Part shown: piece by piece, positions 24,820-32,069 of the stretch
Layout of the letters: the number at the start of each line of letters is the position of its first letter
How positions within the stretch are numbered: the stretch's first letter is position 1
From: an uncultured Collinsella sp.
Lineage (GTDB): Bacteria; Actinomycetota; Coriobacteriia; Coriobacteriales; Coriobacteriaceae
DNA: 35,961 nucleotides
Reading direction: 5' to 3'
Assembly: GCA_958421655.1 (NCBI GenBank)
Contig: CATZMG010000014.1
Span: forward strand, 1 to 35,961
Notes under the pieces: model-generated
Databases searched by the model: none
What the model was told of the DNA's origin: nothing
Seen by the model: the letters and a program-made list of their open reading frames with translations, nothing else
Translations under genes and position numbers: made by a program

Positions 24820-26970
24820 TTAGTACTGGCTCTCGTGCTTGCTGAAGAAGTCGAAGCGCGGGGGCAGCGGCTTCACGTGGTGCTCGCCGGGCTTCTCGCC
24901 CAGGCTCTCCATAAACTCGTCCGTGGAGGCGAAGATGTTATCCCAGCTAAAGAAGGCGACCGGGTCGATGTCGAAATACTCGCAGATGAGCTCGCAGCCG
25001 GCCGGGACGATGCCGTGCATGAGCACGGTCGCCACACGCAGCTCGGTAAAGGCGTCGACGAGGGCCTGCTTCATGGCGGCGTTGGCTGGTTCGCCCTCGA
25101 GCTTGTTGGCGGCCTTGGAGGCGTCGCTCCAGCGCTTGTTGGCGGCACGCAGGTAGTCGTCGCACACGGCAAGCGCGCGGTGCGTCTCGAACTTGTACAT
25201 GGCCTGCTCAAAGGCGAGAGCGGCCTGCTCGGCAGCCTCGACCACGGCGGCGGAGGCGGCACCGGCGGGGATGCAGCCGTTGCGATAGGGGCTCTCGTCG
25301 CCCTCCTTGATGGCGACGCCGTAGAAGCAGCTGCGGGCCAGGCGGTTGAAGACGCCGGTCAAAAGGGCGCTCTCCTTAAGGGCCGGATCGATGACGCGCT
25401 TGTCGTCGCAGGCACGCACCTCGTTGCCGTCCTTGTCCTTGCCGGTCACGCGCGTGTCGTATGCCTTGGGACTAAAGCTCACCGGCTTCTCGGACAGGCC
25501 GAGCGACAGCCAATGCGCACGCATCTGCTCGCAGGTGTAGTGGTTGAGCAGGTCGTCTGCCGGCGGGGGAGGCGTCTGCGAGGACGAGCTGGCCTTTTTA
25601 CCCATGTAGAGCAGGTGATAGCAGGCGCTGACGGTGCTCTGCGTGAGGTCCCAACCCAGGGCCTCCCACATGGCGGTCTGCGCGATGCAGTAGAAGTAGA
25701 TGTTGTCCTGGCCGATGAACTGGTAGATCTGTGCGTCGTCCGAGCACCACCAGTCGCGCCAGTCGAGCGAGCTGTGCTGGTAGGTGGGCGCGGGGACCTG
25801 CGTGGAATCGGCGGCGGGCTCGCCCATGAGGGCGGCATCCTGGGCGGCGACACCCTCGGTTACGCCGGCGGCCTTGGCATCGCGTGCGAGTACGGTGCGG
25901 GTGTAGCTGATGGGCGCCCACAGGCTCTCGGGCCAGCACCAGCAGGTGACGTCGGAAACGCCGTCGACCTCGGGCACCGGAACGCCCCAGTCGATGTTGC
26001 CGGTGATGCGGAAGGGCACGAGCGCCTTGCCGCTGCGGAAGCGCACGCCGCCGTTGGCGAGCACCGCGTGGGCGTCGTCGCGCTCTTTCCAGCTGGGGAA
26101 GGTGACGGTAAAGCTGCTCTTGTTGCCCTCGGGCTCCAGCACGGTGTGCTCGGGGAGCTGGTCCTCGACGGCATCGAAGGCCTCGCGGAACTTGTTCTGG
26201 ATGTAGAGCTGAGCCGGCAGCAGCCACTCCTCCATGGTCTTGGAGACCACGGAGCGAACCTGCGGGTTCTGGGCGAGCTTGGCGGTGTAGGTCTTCATAA
26301 AGTCGAGGTAGGCCGGCAGGTCGAAGTAGAGGTTGTCGACCGGGCGCAGCTCGGGCACCTCGCCGGTGAGCTGGCTCTTGGGTGCGATAAGCTCCTCGGG
26401 CTCAAACTGGTGACCCAAGTCGCACTCGTCGGCGTACGCCTTCTCGGACTTGCAGCCCTGGATGGGGCAGCGGCCAATCACCTGGCGGCCGTTGAGGAAT
26501 GTGCCGGCCTTGGCGTCGTAGAACTGCAGCGTGGAGCGCTTGGAGATGGTGCCCTGCTCGTGCAGGCGCTCGATAATCTCGGCGGTAACCTCGTTGTGAA
26601 TCTGCGCAGCCGGCTCAAGGCCCGAGCCGCCGTAGATATCGCAGCTGATGTTGTAGTTGTTGAGGGTCGCGGCCTGGCGGGAGTGGTTGGACTCGACGTA
26701 CTCGCTAATGGACTTGTCGTAGTCCTCGTTCTCCTTGAGCTTGCGGTAGCTCTCCATGATGGGCGAGCCGTAGCAGTCAGTGCCCGAGGTGAAGATGACG
26801 TTCTCGCGGCCCAGACGGTCGCGCAGGAAGCGGGCGAAGAAGTCGGCCGGGACAAAGACGCCGCCAACGTGGCCAAAGTGAAGGCCCTTGTTGCCGTAGG
26901 GCTCGCCGGCGGTAACGATGGCGCGGCGAGGCCAGCTGGGACGGTCGTTCATGGAGTATTTGGATGCCAT
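24820..26970 (-). CDS. MetRS-like class I aminoacyl-tRNA synthetase with atypical KMSKS loop
   Basis: A 716-aa protein. The ATG at 26970 has AAGGAG 5 nt upstream; an upstream start at 27063 is less likely. The N-terminal half follows methionyl-tRNA synthetase: HFGH in place of HIGH (31-34), PADFFARFLRD, and SGTDCYGSP. A zinc-knuckle-like CPIQGC...C..GH lies at 168-187, then EPEELIAPKSQLTG, WGVPVPEVDG and QFIGQDNIYFYCIAQTAMWEALGW. The catalytic loop at 458-464 reads KKASSSS instead of KMSKS, losing the second Lys, and is followed by a four-Pro tract. The anticodon-binding-like domain is at the C-terminus. It is either a divergent housekeeping MetRS or a paralogue with another use, so metG is not asserted. 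A second MetRS would have to be sought outside this window. Confidence 0.8.
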   Translation of the reverse strand: MASKYSMNDRPSWPRRAIVTAGEPYGNKGLHFGHVGGVFVPADFFARFLRDRLGRENVIFTSGTDCYGSPIMESYRKLKENEDYDKSISEYVESNHSRQAATLNNYNISCDIYGGSGLEPAAQIHNEVTAEIIERLHEQGTISKRSTLQFYDAKAGTFLNGRQVIGRCPIQGCKSEKAYADECDLGHQFEPEELIAPKSQLTGEVPELRPVDNLYFDLPAYLDFMKTYTAKLAQNPQVRSVVSKTMEEWLLPAQLYIQNKFREAFDAVEDQLPEHTVLEPEGNKSSFTVTFPSWKERDDAHAVLANGGVRFRSGKALVPFRITGNIDWGVPVPEVDGVSDVTCWCWPESLWAPISYTRTVLARDAKAAGVTEGVAAQDAALMGEPAADSTQVPAPTYQHSSLDWRDWWCSDDAQIYQFIGQDNIYFYCIAQTAMWEALGWDLTQSTVSACYHLLYMGKKASSSSQTPPPPADDLLNHYTCEQMRAHWLSLGLSEKPVSFSPKAYDTRVTGKDKDGNEVRACDDKRVIDPALKESALLTGVFNRLARSCFYGVAIKEGDESPYRNGCIPAGAASAAVVEAAEQAALAFEQAMYKFETHRALAVCDDYLRAANKRWSDASKAANKLEGEPANAAMKQALVDAFTELRVATVLMHGIVPAGCELICEYFDIDPVAFFSWDNIFASTDEFMESLGEKPGEHHVKPLPPRFDFFSKHESQY

Positions 26971-27088
26971 GGGACTCCTTCGCATATGGTGAGAGCGCGT
27001 CCGGGCGCAAGGCCTGGCGACGCGGTGGTCAATTCGTGCATATCGTTCGACATTATCGCACATGCGGGCGGGTGCGTGACGGGGGCGC

Positions 27089-27094
27089 TATCCT
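27089..27094 (+). promoter_or_regulatory. -10 element of a possible leaderless transcript
   Basis: TATCCT at 27089-27094 lies 9 bp before the ATG at 27103. A transcript start 7-8 nt downstream would fall on or next to the start codon, and no ribosome site is visible. No clear -35 was identified. Confidence 0.4.
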
Positions 27095-27102
27095 AAGATG
27101 CT

Positions 27103-27672
27103 ATGAATGAGATTTCCAACATACATGCGTTTGAAGACGAGGATTTTCTGCACGCTTGCTTCGTGTGGGGGATGGCCGTGCTTGTGGTGTTTGCCGTGTG
27201 CCTGGTGCCGGTGTTTATGCTGCTGGGCGGGCCCGCAGACCTGGATGCGGCCGACGCGGGCGGCTGGATGGCGGTCTTGGGCTGGATAGTCGGCTTGGCG
27301 GTCGTCTCTGCGGCGTCGTTTGTCGTGCACGAGCTGGTGCACGCGGTGTTCTTTAAGTTGTTTGCGCCCGCCGGTGCGCATGTGACCTTTGGGGCAAATC
27401 TCGAAACTTGCATGATTTATGCCTGCGCCGAGGGCGTTGTGTATTCGCGCCGGCGGTACATGGTCATTTGCCTGGCGCCGACGGTTGTTTTGACGGCGGC
27501 GTTTGCCTTGGGGTTTGCATGCTCGGGTTATCCGCTGCTGTGCTACTTGGCAGCTGGTCTGCACTTGTCGGGCTGTGTGGGCGACTGGCATTACGTGCGG
27601 ACCATCCTGCGCGACCGCCGCATTGTCGCCTGTGAGGACACATCCTTTGGCGTCCGCTTTTTTGGTCAGTAG
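27103..27672 (+). CDS. DUF3267 putative membrane zincin peptidase
   Basis: A 189-aa integral membrane protein with about four helices. The second hydrophobic block ends with HELVHAVFFKLF, the HExxH zinc motif of DUF3267 (putative zincin peptidase). The later GDWHYVRT carries an Asp that may complete the metal site. The role of this family is not known; an intramembrane or juxtamembrane protease is the usual inference. No Shine-Dalgarno sequence precedes the ATG and a -10-like TATCCT lies 9 bp upstream, so it may be leaderless. Its stop codon lies inside the left arm of the 38-bp inverted repeat at 27668-27776. Confidence 0.82.
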   Translation: MNEISNIHAFEDEDFLHACFVWGMAVLVVFAVCLVPVFMLLGGPADLDAADAGGWMAVLGWIVGLAVVSAASFVVHELVHAVFFKLFAPAGAHVTFGANLETCMIYACAEGVVYSRRRYMVICLAPTVVLTAAFALGFACSGYPLLCYLAAGLHLSGCVGDWHYVRTILRDRRIVACEDTSFGVRFFGQ

Positions 27673-27776
27673 TCTTTTTGGGACGGGGCTATTTTGACTA
27701 CTTTTCTGTTGAGATAGGCATTGCGACTGCTTTACGTCAAAAGTAGTCAAAATAGCCCCGTCCCAAAAAGACTACT
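27668..27776. repeat. 38-bp perfect inverted repeat with 33-nt loop
   Basis: 27668-27705 (starting AGTAGTCTTTTTGGGACGG) is the exact reverse complement of 27739-27776 over 38 bp. The intervening 33 nt form the loop. This is far longer than an ordinary terminator and includes the stop of the upstream gene. The T run inside the arm could allow termination, but the size and perfection suggest a palindromic mobile element (MITE or REP-like unit). Confidence 0.9.
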
Positions 27777-27798
27777 TATTGCGGGGGAGGAGATGTTG

Positions 27799-28374
27799 AT
27801 GAAGCCGTTGCTGCTGCATGCTTGCTGTGCGCCGTGCTCGCTTGAGCCGGTTCGCCTGCTGCGCGAGGAAGGGTTTGAGCCCACGATTTGCTGGACCAAC
27901 CCCAATATTCAACCGCGCGATGAATGGCAGCGGCGCTTGGACGAGCTGCGCCGGTGGTGTACCGATGGCGACATCGAGCTTATCGAGGCAGGCGAGGACC
28001 GCGAGCGCTGGGAGGCCGGTGTGGCCCCGTTGGGCGCCGATCGACCCCGTCGCTGTCGTGCGTGCTATGCCTTGCGCTTGGCCGAAGCGTGCCGCGTGGC
28101 CCAGGATCGCGGGTTCGAATATGTGGGTACGACGCTCGCCGTCTCGCCGTATCAGCTGTTCGAGACCTGTAATGACGTGCTTGAGCGCTTGGCAGCGGCA
28201 CATGGGCTCACCCCGGTCATTCGCGATTTTCGCCCGTATTACCCCGAGGCCACGCGTCGTTCGCGCGAGCTTGGCATGTATCGGCAGAACTACTGTGGTT
28301 GCCGCTTCTCGGCCGTCGAGGCGGCCATGGACCGCGCCCGCATCCGCGACGAGCGCAAAGCGTCCAAAAAGTAG
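27799..28374 (+). CDS. queH: epoxyqueuosine reductase QueH
   Basis: A 191-aa iron-sulfur enzyme that reduces epoxyqueuosine to queuosine in tRNA, the last step of the pathway and unrelated to QueG. Signature motifs: LLLHACCAPCS near the start, RCRACY in the middle and YRQNYCGCRFS near the C-terminus, giving the Cys set that binds the cluster, plus GTTLAVSPYQ. The ATG at 27799 is chosen because GGAGGAG ends 6 nt before it; the ATG at 27793 would abut that site. It lies just after the 38-bp inverted repeat. The queuosine gene queA is 6 kb away on the same strand, beyond the arginine deiminase region. No preQ1 riboswitch is seen in front of it. Confidence 0.94.
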   Translation: MKPLLLHACCAPCSLEPVRLLREEGFEPTICWTNPNIQPRDEWQRRLDELRRWCTDGDIELIEAGEDRERWEAGVAPLGADRPRRCRACYALRLAEACRVAQDRGFEYVGTTLAVSPYQLFETCNDVLERLAAAHGLTPVIRDFRPYYPEATRRSRELGMYRQNYCGCRFSAVEAAMDRARIRDERKASKK

Positions 28375-28435
28375 TTCATTTTGGGCTGGGGCTTTGAGCT
28401 GTCTGTGCGGTACGGTCGTTTTTGGGAAAGTCGAT

Positions 28436-29092
28436 TTAATTAAGCGTGTGATCGTGGCTCGCTTGATACCAAACGACGACTCCTATGATTCTAATCCTCC
28501 GTTTGTTAAACATCAGATCCGGACTTGCTGTTGCATATGAATGGGACGACAGCACAATCATGTCGTTTCCTTCTGCAAATCGCCTAATTACCGGTGTTTT
28601 ACCGTCTGCGAGCGCCAATACAGCACAGCCGTTCCAAGGCTTTGCGGTGGTATCGACAAGTAGTAAGCTGCCGGGAGGGTAAATGCGGGACATTTCGTCA
28701 CCTTTGATTTTAACGAAAACGCTATGTGGGTGACGCTTGGCTACGTCTACAGGCGCGCAAGCATTTTGTTGGCTGTGCGTGATGCGGCGCTTTTGCGATT
28801 CGATATCGATGACGGGAAATGCGCCCTCCATTTCGTGGATAGCAGGGTCTTCGTCGGTGACGATTCTTTTATTTGCGAGCTTTACGGCCAAACCGTTTTC
28901 CTCGCCAACAAGTTCATCGCGGGTGCAACCGAAGAGCGCTTGTAACTTTTCAATATGGCGCTCACGGGGGGCATACCGACTTTTTTCCCAACGACAAACG
29001 GTCTCTTTAGATACCCCCAACATCTCTGCAAGTTGCGCCTGACCAAGATGCTCCATGGTGCGGAGTTTACGAATATTTGCCCCGAAGCCCAT
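28436..29092 (-). CDS. XRE-family regulator with S24-like domain lacking catalytic residues
   Basis: A 218-aa predicted transcription factor. The ATG at 29092 is chosen because AGAGGAT lies upstream and the product then starts MGFGANIRKLRTMEHLGQ. Residues about 5-58 form an XRE helix-turn-helix (QLAEMLGVSKETVCRWEKSR). The C-terminal half resembles an S24/LexA peptidase fold (VKIKGDEMSRIYPPGSLLLVD, then GKTPVIRRF). The nucleophile position in the usual GDSM reads GDEM and the Lys position reads Arg, so self-cleavage seems lost and ligand sensing is likelier. The start lies 2 bp after the arcA1 stop, so the pair is co-transcribed, suggesting it controls the arginine deiminase genes. Low GC, like its neighbours. 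Confidence 0.85.
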   Translation of the reverse strand: MGFGANIRKLRTMEHLGQAQLAEMLGVSKETVCRWEKSRYAPRERHIEKLQALFGCTRDELVGEENGLAVKLANKRIVTDEDPAIHEMEGAFPVIDIESQKRRITHSQQNACAPVDVAKRHPHSVFVKIKGDEMSRIYPPGSLLLVDTTAKPWNGCAVLALADGKTPVIRRFAEGNDMIVLSSHSYATASPDLMFNKRRIRIIGVVVWYQASHDHTLN

Positions 29093-29094
29093 GG

Positions 29095-30345
29095 CTATAG
29101 ATCCTCTCGCCACAGAGGGAGGCATAGACAGTTTGTGCCACCATAGCCTTTGGTGAGCTCGTCAATGGATAACGGGAATAATTCCATTCCTGCTTTCTCA
29201 AGCGCTTCGTTGGTCCAAACGTTTTCTTCATATACGCATAGTTTTCCTGGCGAGAGCGCAAGGATAGACGTTGCGTTGTTCCGGCGCTCTCTTTCGTAGG
29301 CGGTTTGATTCCCGCCTCCGCAGTCAATTACTTTTATTGGTTCGCAACAGGCTGCAGAGAGTATTTCCGGAATCGTGCGATCGATAGGAGTGATCGTAAG
29401 GCCCTTTCCGGATCGTTTTAGTTGAATGCTGTATGCATCAACGGCATTGCATATCTCACGATCGATGAGGAACGCGTCGTGATCAATTCTACTTATGAAC
29501 GTATCGAGGTGGATACGCAGCCCGTCAGAGGGGACTCGAATCGCAATTAGCTCGGTAGTCTGGAATTTATTTGAGGTCAGGAGCTCTTTGGCAAGTGACT
29601 CGACGGCGGCGGGTTCAGTTCGGTCAGAGATTCCAACTAATAATGTCTTAGCACTGATAACAAGAATGTCTCCGCCTTCGATATGGTAACTACTCCTGTT
29701 CAAATCACATACCGGGGTTTCTCCCATGATCTTGTGGTGGGTGAATATCTGCCGGTATAAGGCGACCTCACGATCACGCTCAGGCCAATACATATGATTT
29801 AGGATGATGCCGTCTCCGACTACCACAGCAGGATCACGAGTGAAAAAAAGCGTGTTGAGGGGATTGACCAAGAGCGAGGCGGGGTCAAATTGCTCGTGCA
29901 CGAGCGCCCGTAGTGTTTCCGACTGGTTTGAACATAGCTCAGTGTCTCCAAAGCGAATGCCGTTAAGTACTATATTCACCAATTCCTGGGTGTTCTTAGC
30001 GTTCTCAAACAGCTGGGTTATTGTCTCGAGGAACTCTCTGCCTGTTGCCCCACTGCAACGGAGGTAGTCATCAATAAAACATTTAAGTGATTGGGGCTCA
30101 GTTTCAAGTGAGTCTTCGAGAAGGTCCCTAATTTCAATGGTTTCTACGCCATGCTTCTCAAGCAATTGAACCATGGAATCGTGCTCATATATTGCTTTGT
30201 CGAGGTCAAAACGACCGCTCCATTTTCGCAGGGAGAAAACTTGGCTGAAGTCGGCATCAGGGTAGTTTTGTGTTTCAGTTCCTGGTCGATGGACAAGTAC
30301 GGCTTTTAAATGACCGATTTCATTTGTTATGTGTACGCCTTGCAT
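29095..30345 (-). CDS. arcA: arginine deiminase-family protein, divergent paralogue (arcA1)
   Basis: A 416-aa cytoplasmic protein of the arginine deiminase family (arginine to citrulline plus ammonia). The catalytic set is kept: Asp in FFTRDPA, HIEGGD, His and Asp in RIHLDTF, and the nucleophile Cys in GYGGTNCLCLP. It diverges from the second copy at 32070-33314. Compared with GRGGPRCMSMP there, the loop before Cys lacks both Arg (Tyr and Asn instead), so substrate contacts may differ. The ATG at 30345 has AGGAGA 6 nt upstream. It is transcribed away from arcD-arcA2-arcB across a 253-bp region and is followed at 2 bp by the XRE regulator. Codon choice is more T-rich than in flanking genes. 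A true deiminase is likely but an altered substrate is possible. Confidence 0.85.
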   Translation of the reverse strand: MQGVHITNEIGHLKAVLVHRPGTETQNYPDADFSQVFSLRKWSGRFDLDKAIYEHDSMVQLLEKHGVETIEIRDLLEDSLETEPQSLKCFIDDYLRCSGATGREFLETITQLFENAKNTQELVNIVLNGIRFGDTELCSNQSETLRALVHEQFDPASLLVNPLNTLFFTRDPAVVVGDGIILNHMYWPERDREVALYRQIFTHHKIMGETPVCDLNRSSYHIEGGDILVISAKTLLVGISDRTEPAAVESLAKELLTSNKFQTTELIAIRVPSDGLRIHLDTFISRIDHDAFLIDREICNAVDAYSIQLKRSGKGLTITPIDRTIPEILSAACCEPIKVIDCGGGNQTAYERERRNNATSILALSPGKLCVYEENVWTNEALEKAGMELFPLSIDELTKGYGGTNCLCLPLWREDL

Positions 30346-30428
30346 GTCTGTCTCCTGTCCTGCTGGTTTTTATATAAGGCTAAGGCAGGTTCCTTGTTGT
30401 GTTGCGGAAAAGTTAAAAGACGTATGTA

Positions 30429-30476
30429 ATTGATAAATAACATCAATTTTAAATATCAGATTGATTAATAACGTCA
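30429..30476. promoter_or_regulatory. paired direct repeats in the arc divergent region, candidate operators
   Basis: ATTGATAAATAACATCA (30429-30445) and ATTGATTAATAACGTCA (30460-30476) match at 15 of 17 positions and are 31 bp apart, about three helical turns. The first also contains the palindrome TTGAT-N7-ATCAA. They lie in the AT-rich centre between the divergent arcA1 and arcD starts. The neighbouring XRE protein, ArgR or a CRP-type factor might bind. Confidence 0.55.
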
Positions 30477-30598
30477 CTTTAGCTGCCGTTCATAGGTGAA
30501 AAGCGACACGATGGCGATGGTTGGCCGACCACCGCTGAGCAACCTCATACATTTATGGTGCCAGCTGGATAGATGGGAAAAGGAATGAAGGAGGAGAT

Positions 30599-32041
30599 AT
30601 GGCAGCGGAAAGTTCGAAAGGCATCAAGCAGTTCAAGGTCCCGCACGTATATGCGATCATCTTTGCACTTATGGTCATCTTCGCTGTTCTCACGTGGATT
30701 GTTCCCTCTGGGTCCTATCAGCGTCAGGAGGTGAACGGTCGTGAAGTCACTGTCGCAGGTACGTATGAGCAGAGTGAAAAGACATATATTGACGAGGAAA
30801 CCGGGGATGAAGTAGATCTCAGACAAGGCGTCTTCGATGTTCTTCAGGCTCCAACGCGCGGTATACAAGAGGCAATTGAGGTCGTTGCATTCATCTTGAT
30901 TGTGGGCGGTTCGTTTCAGGTTATTACTAAAACGGGCGCTATCACGAGCGGAATGGGTCGTGTCGTTCGCCGCTTTAAGAACAAAGACATTCTAATTATT
31001 CCTATTGCGATGGTTCTCTTTGCATTGGGCGGAACGAGCTTTGGCATGGCGGAAGAAACTCTCCCGTTCTTTGCGATCTTCATGCCAATTATGATGGCTA
31101 TGGGCTTCGACTCGATGACGGCGTTCATGGTCGTGTTCGTTGGAGCGCGCACGGGTTACATCGCCTCAACGATTAATCCGTTTAATGTTCTCATTGCGCA
31201 AGGTATTCTTGGTATTCAGGGCAACCCCCAGCTGTGGCTGCGTATGATTGCCTGGGTTGTTTTGACTGCCGTTGCAATTACTTGGGTTGTCCTCTATGCA
31301 CGAAGGGTAAAGAAGAACCCTGAGTCATCGATCACATTTGAGGATGATATCGCCAAGAAAGTCGAGTTCGCTGCCGATGAATCTGCCCTTGACGCGGAAT
31401 TTACGGGTCGTCAAAAAGGCGTGCTTGCGGTATTTATCGCTGGTATGTGCCTTATCATCTGGGGACTTGTGACCCAGGGCTGGTATATGAACGAGATTTC
31501 TGCGGTCTTTTTGGCCATGGGCCTGTTGGCTGGTGTTATTGCGGGCTTTAGTCAGGACGTCATCGCTCAGGAATTTGTTGCGGGTATCGCTGACTTTGCT
31601 TTCTCGGCAATTGTCGTTGGACTTGCGCGTGGCATCCTTGTCATTGCCTCTGACGGCATGATCATCGATACCATCCTCAATGCGCTCGCCACTGGTCTGG
31701 GCGGCATCCCGGCGGTTCTCTTTACTACGCTTCTTTATGCGGTTGAGAACCTCCTGGCGATTCTGGTTCCCAGCTCATCTGGCCTTGCAGCACTGACCGC
31801 TCCCATTTTTGGACCTTTGACCGAACTCATGGGCCTTAATCCCGAGGCCGCCGTGTGGGCTCTCTCCATGGGTAGCGCGACGATGTCTTTGATCTGTCCT
31901 ACTAGCGCCATTCTTGTAGCGGGTTTGGGCGTGTGCAAGATCAAGCTTGGCCAGTGGTGGAAGACCGTTTGGAAATTCTTCTTGGTCGTGTCGCTCATCA
32001 ATATCGTATTCGTAGCAATCTCGGGACTTATTGCCCTGTAG
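30599..32041 (+). CDS. YfcC/ArcD-type transporter, probable arginine/ornithine antiporter
   Basis: A 480-aa integral membrane protein with about 11-12 helices in the YfcC/DcuC-like superfamily (start VPHVYAIIFALMVIFAVLTWIVPSG). The family motif region GGTSFGMAEETLPF (about 144-157) and a late LVPSSSGLAALTAPIFGPL block are visible. An exposed loop at about 40-75 is charged. Members in arginine deiminase clusters exchange arginine for ornithine, and its place ahead of arcA2 and arcB supports this. A strong AAGGAGGAG ribosome site precedes the ATG. It is the first gene of a three-gene plus-strand operon, with a 28-bp gap before arcA2. Transport specificity rests on context, not on sequence. Confidence 0.87.
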   Translation: MAAESSKGIKQFKVPHVYAIIFALMVIFAVLTWIVPSGSYQRQEVNGREVTVAGTYEQSEKTYIDEETGDEVDLRQGVFDVLQAPTRGIQEAIEVVAFILIVGGSFQVITKTGAITSGMGRVVRRFKNKDILIIPIAMVLFALGGTSFGMAEETLPFFAIFMPIMMAMGFDSMTAFMVVFVGARTGYIASTINPFNVLIAQGILGIQGNPQLWLRMIAWVVLTAVAITWVVLYARRVKKNPESSITFEDDIAKKVEFAADESALDAEFTGRQKGVLAVFIAGMCLIIWGLVTQGWYMNEISAVFLAMGLLAGVIAGFSQDVIAQEFVAGIADFAFSAIVVGLARGILVIASDGMIIDTILNALATGLGGIPAVLFTTLLYAVENLLAILVPSSSGLAALTAPIFGPLTELMGLNPEAAVWALSMGSATMSLICPTSAILVAGLGVCKIKLGQWWKTVWKFFLVVSLINIVFVAISGLIAL

Positions 32042-32069
32042 GTTTCATGGCTGAAATGGAGTAACAGGA

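Noticed and set aside
24835..27096. 753-aa plus-strand open frame opposite the MetRS-like gene
   Set aside because: It is antisense to a gene with clear synthetase motifs, and its Val/Gly/Leu-rich composition is that expected from the reverse frame of a high-GC gene.
26971..27102. T-box leader for the MetRS-like gene
   Set aside because: The upstream gap is only about 130 bp and no conserved T-box sequence or specifier stem is visible.
27706..27798. preQ1 riboswitch before queH
   Set aside because: The leader is taken up by the 38-bp inverted repeat and no preQ1 aptamer pattern is visible.
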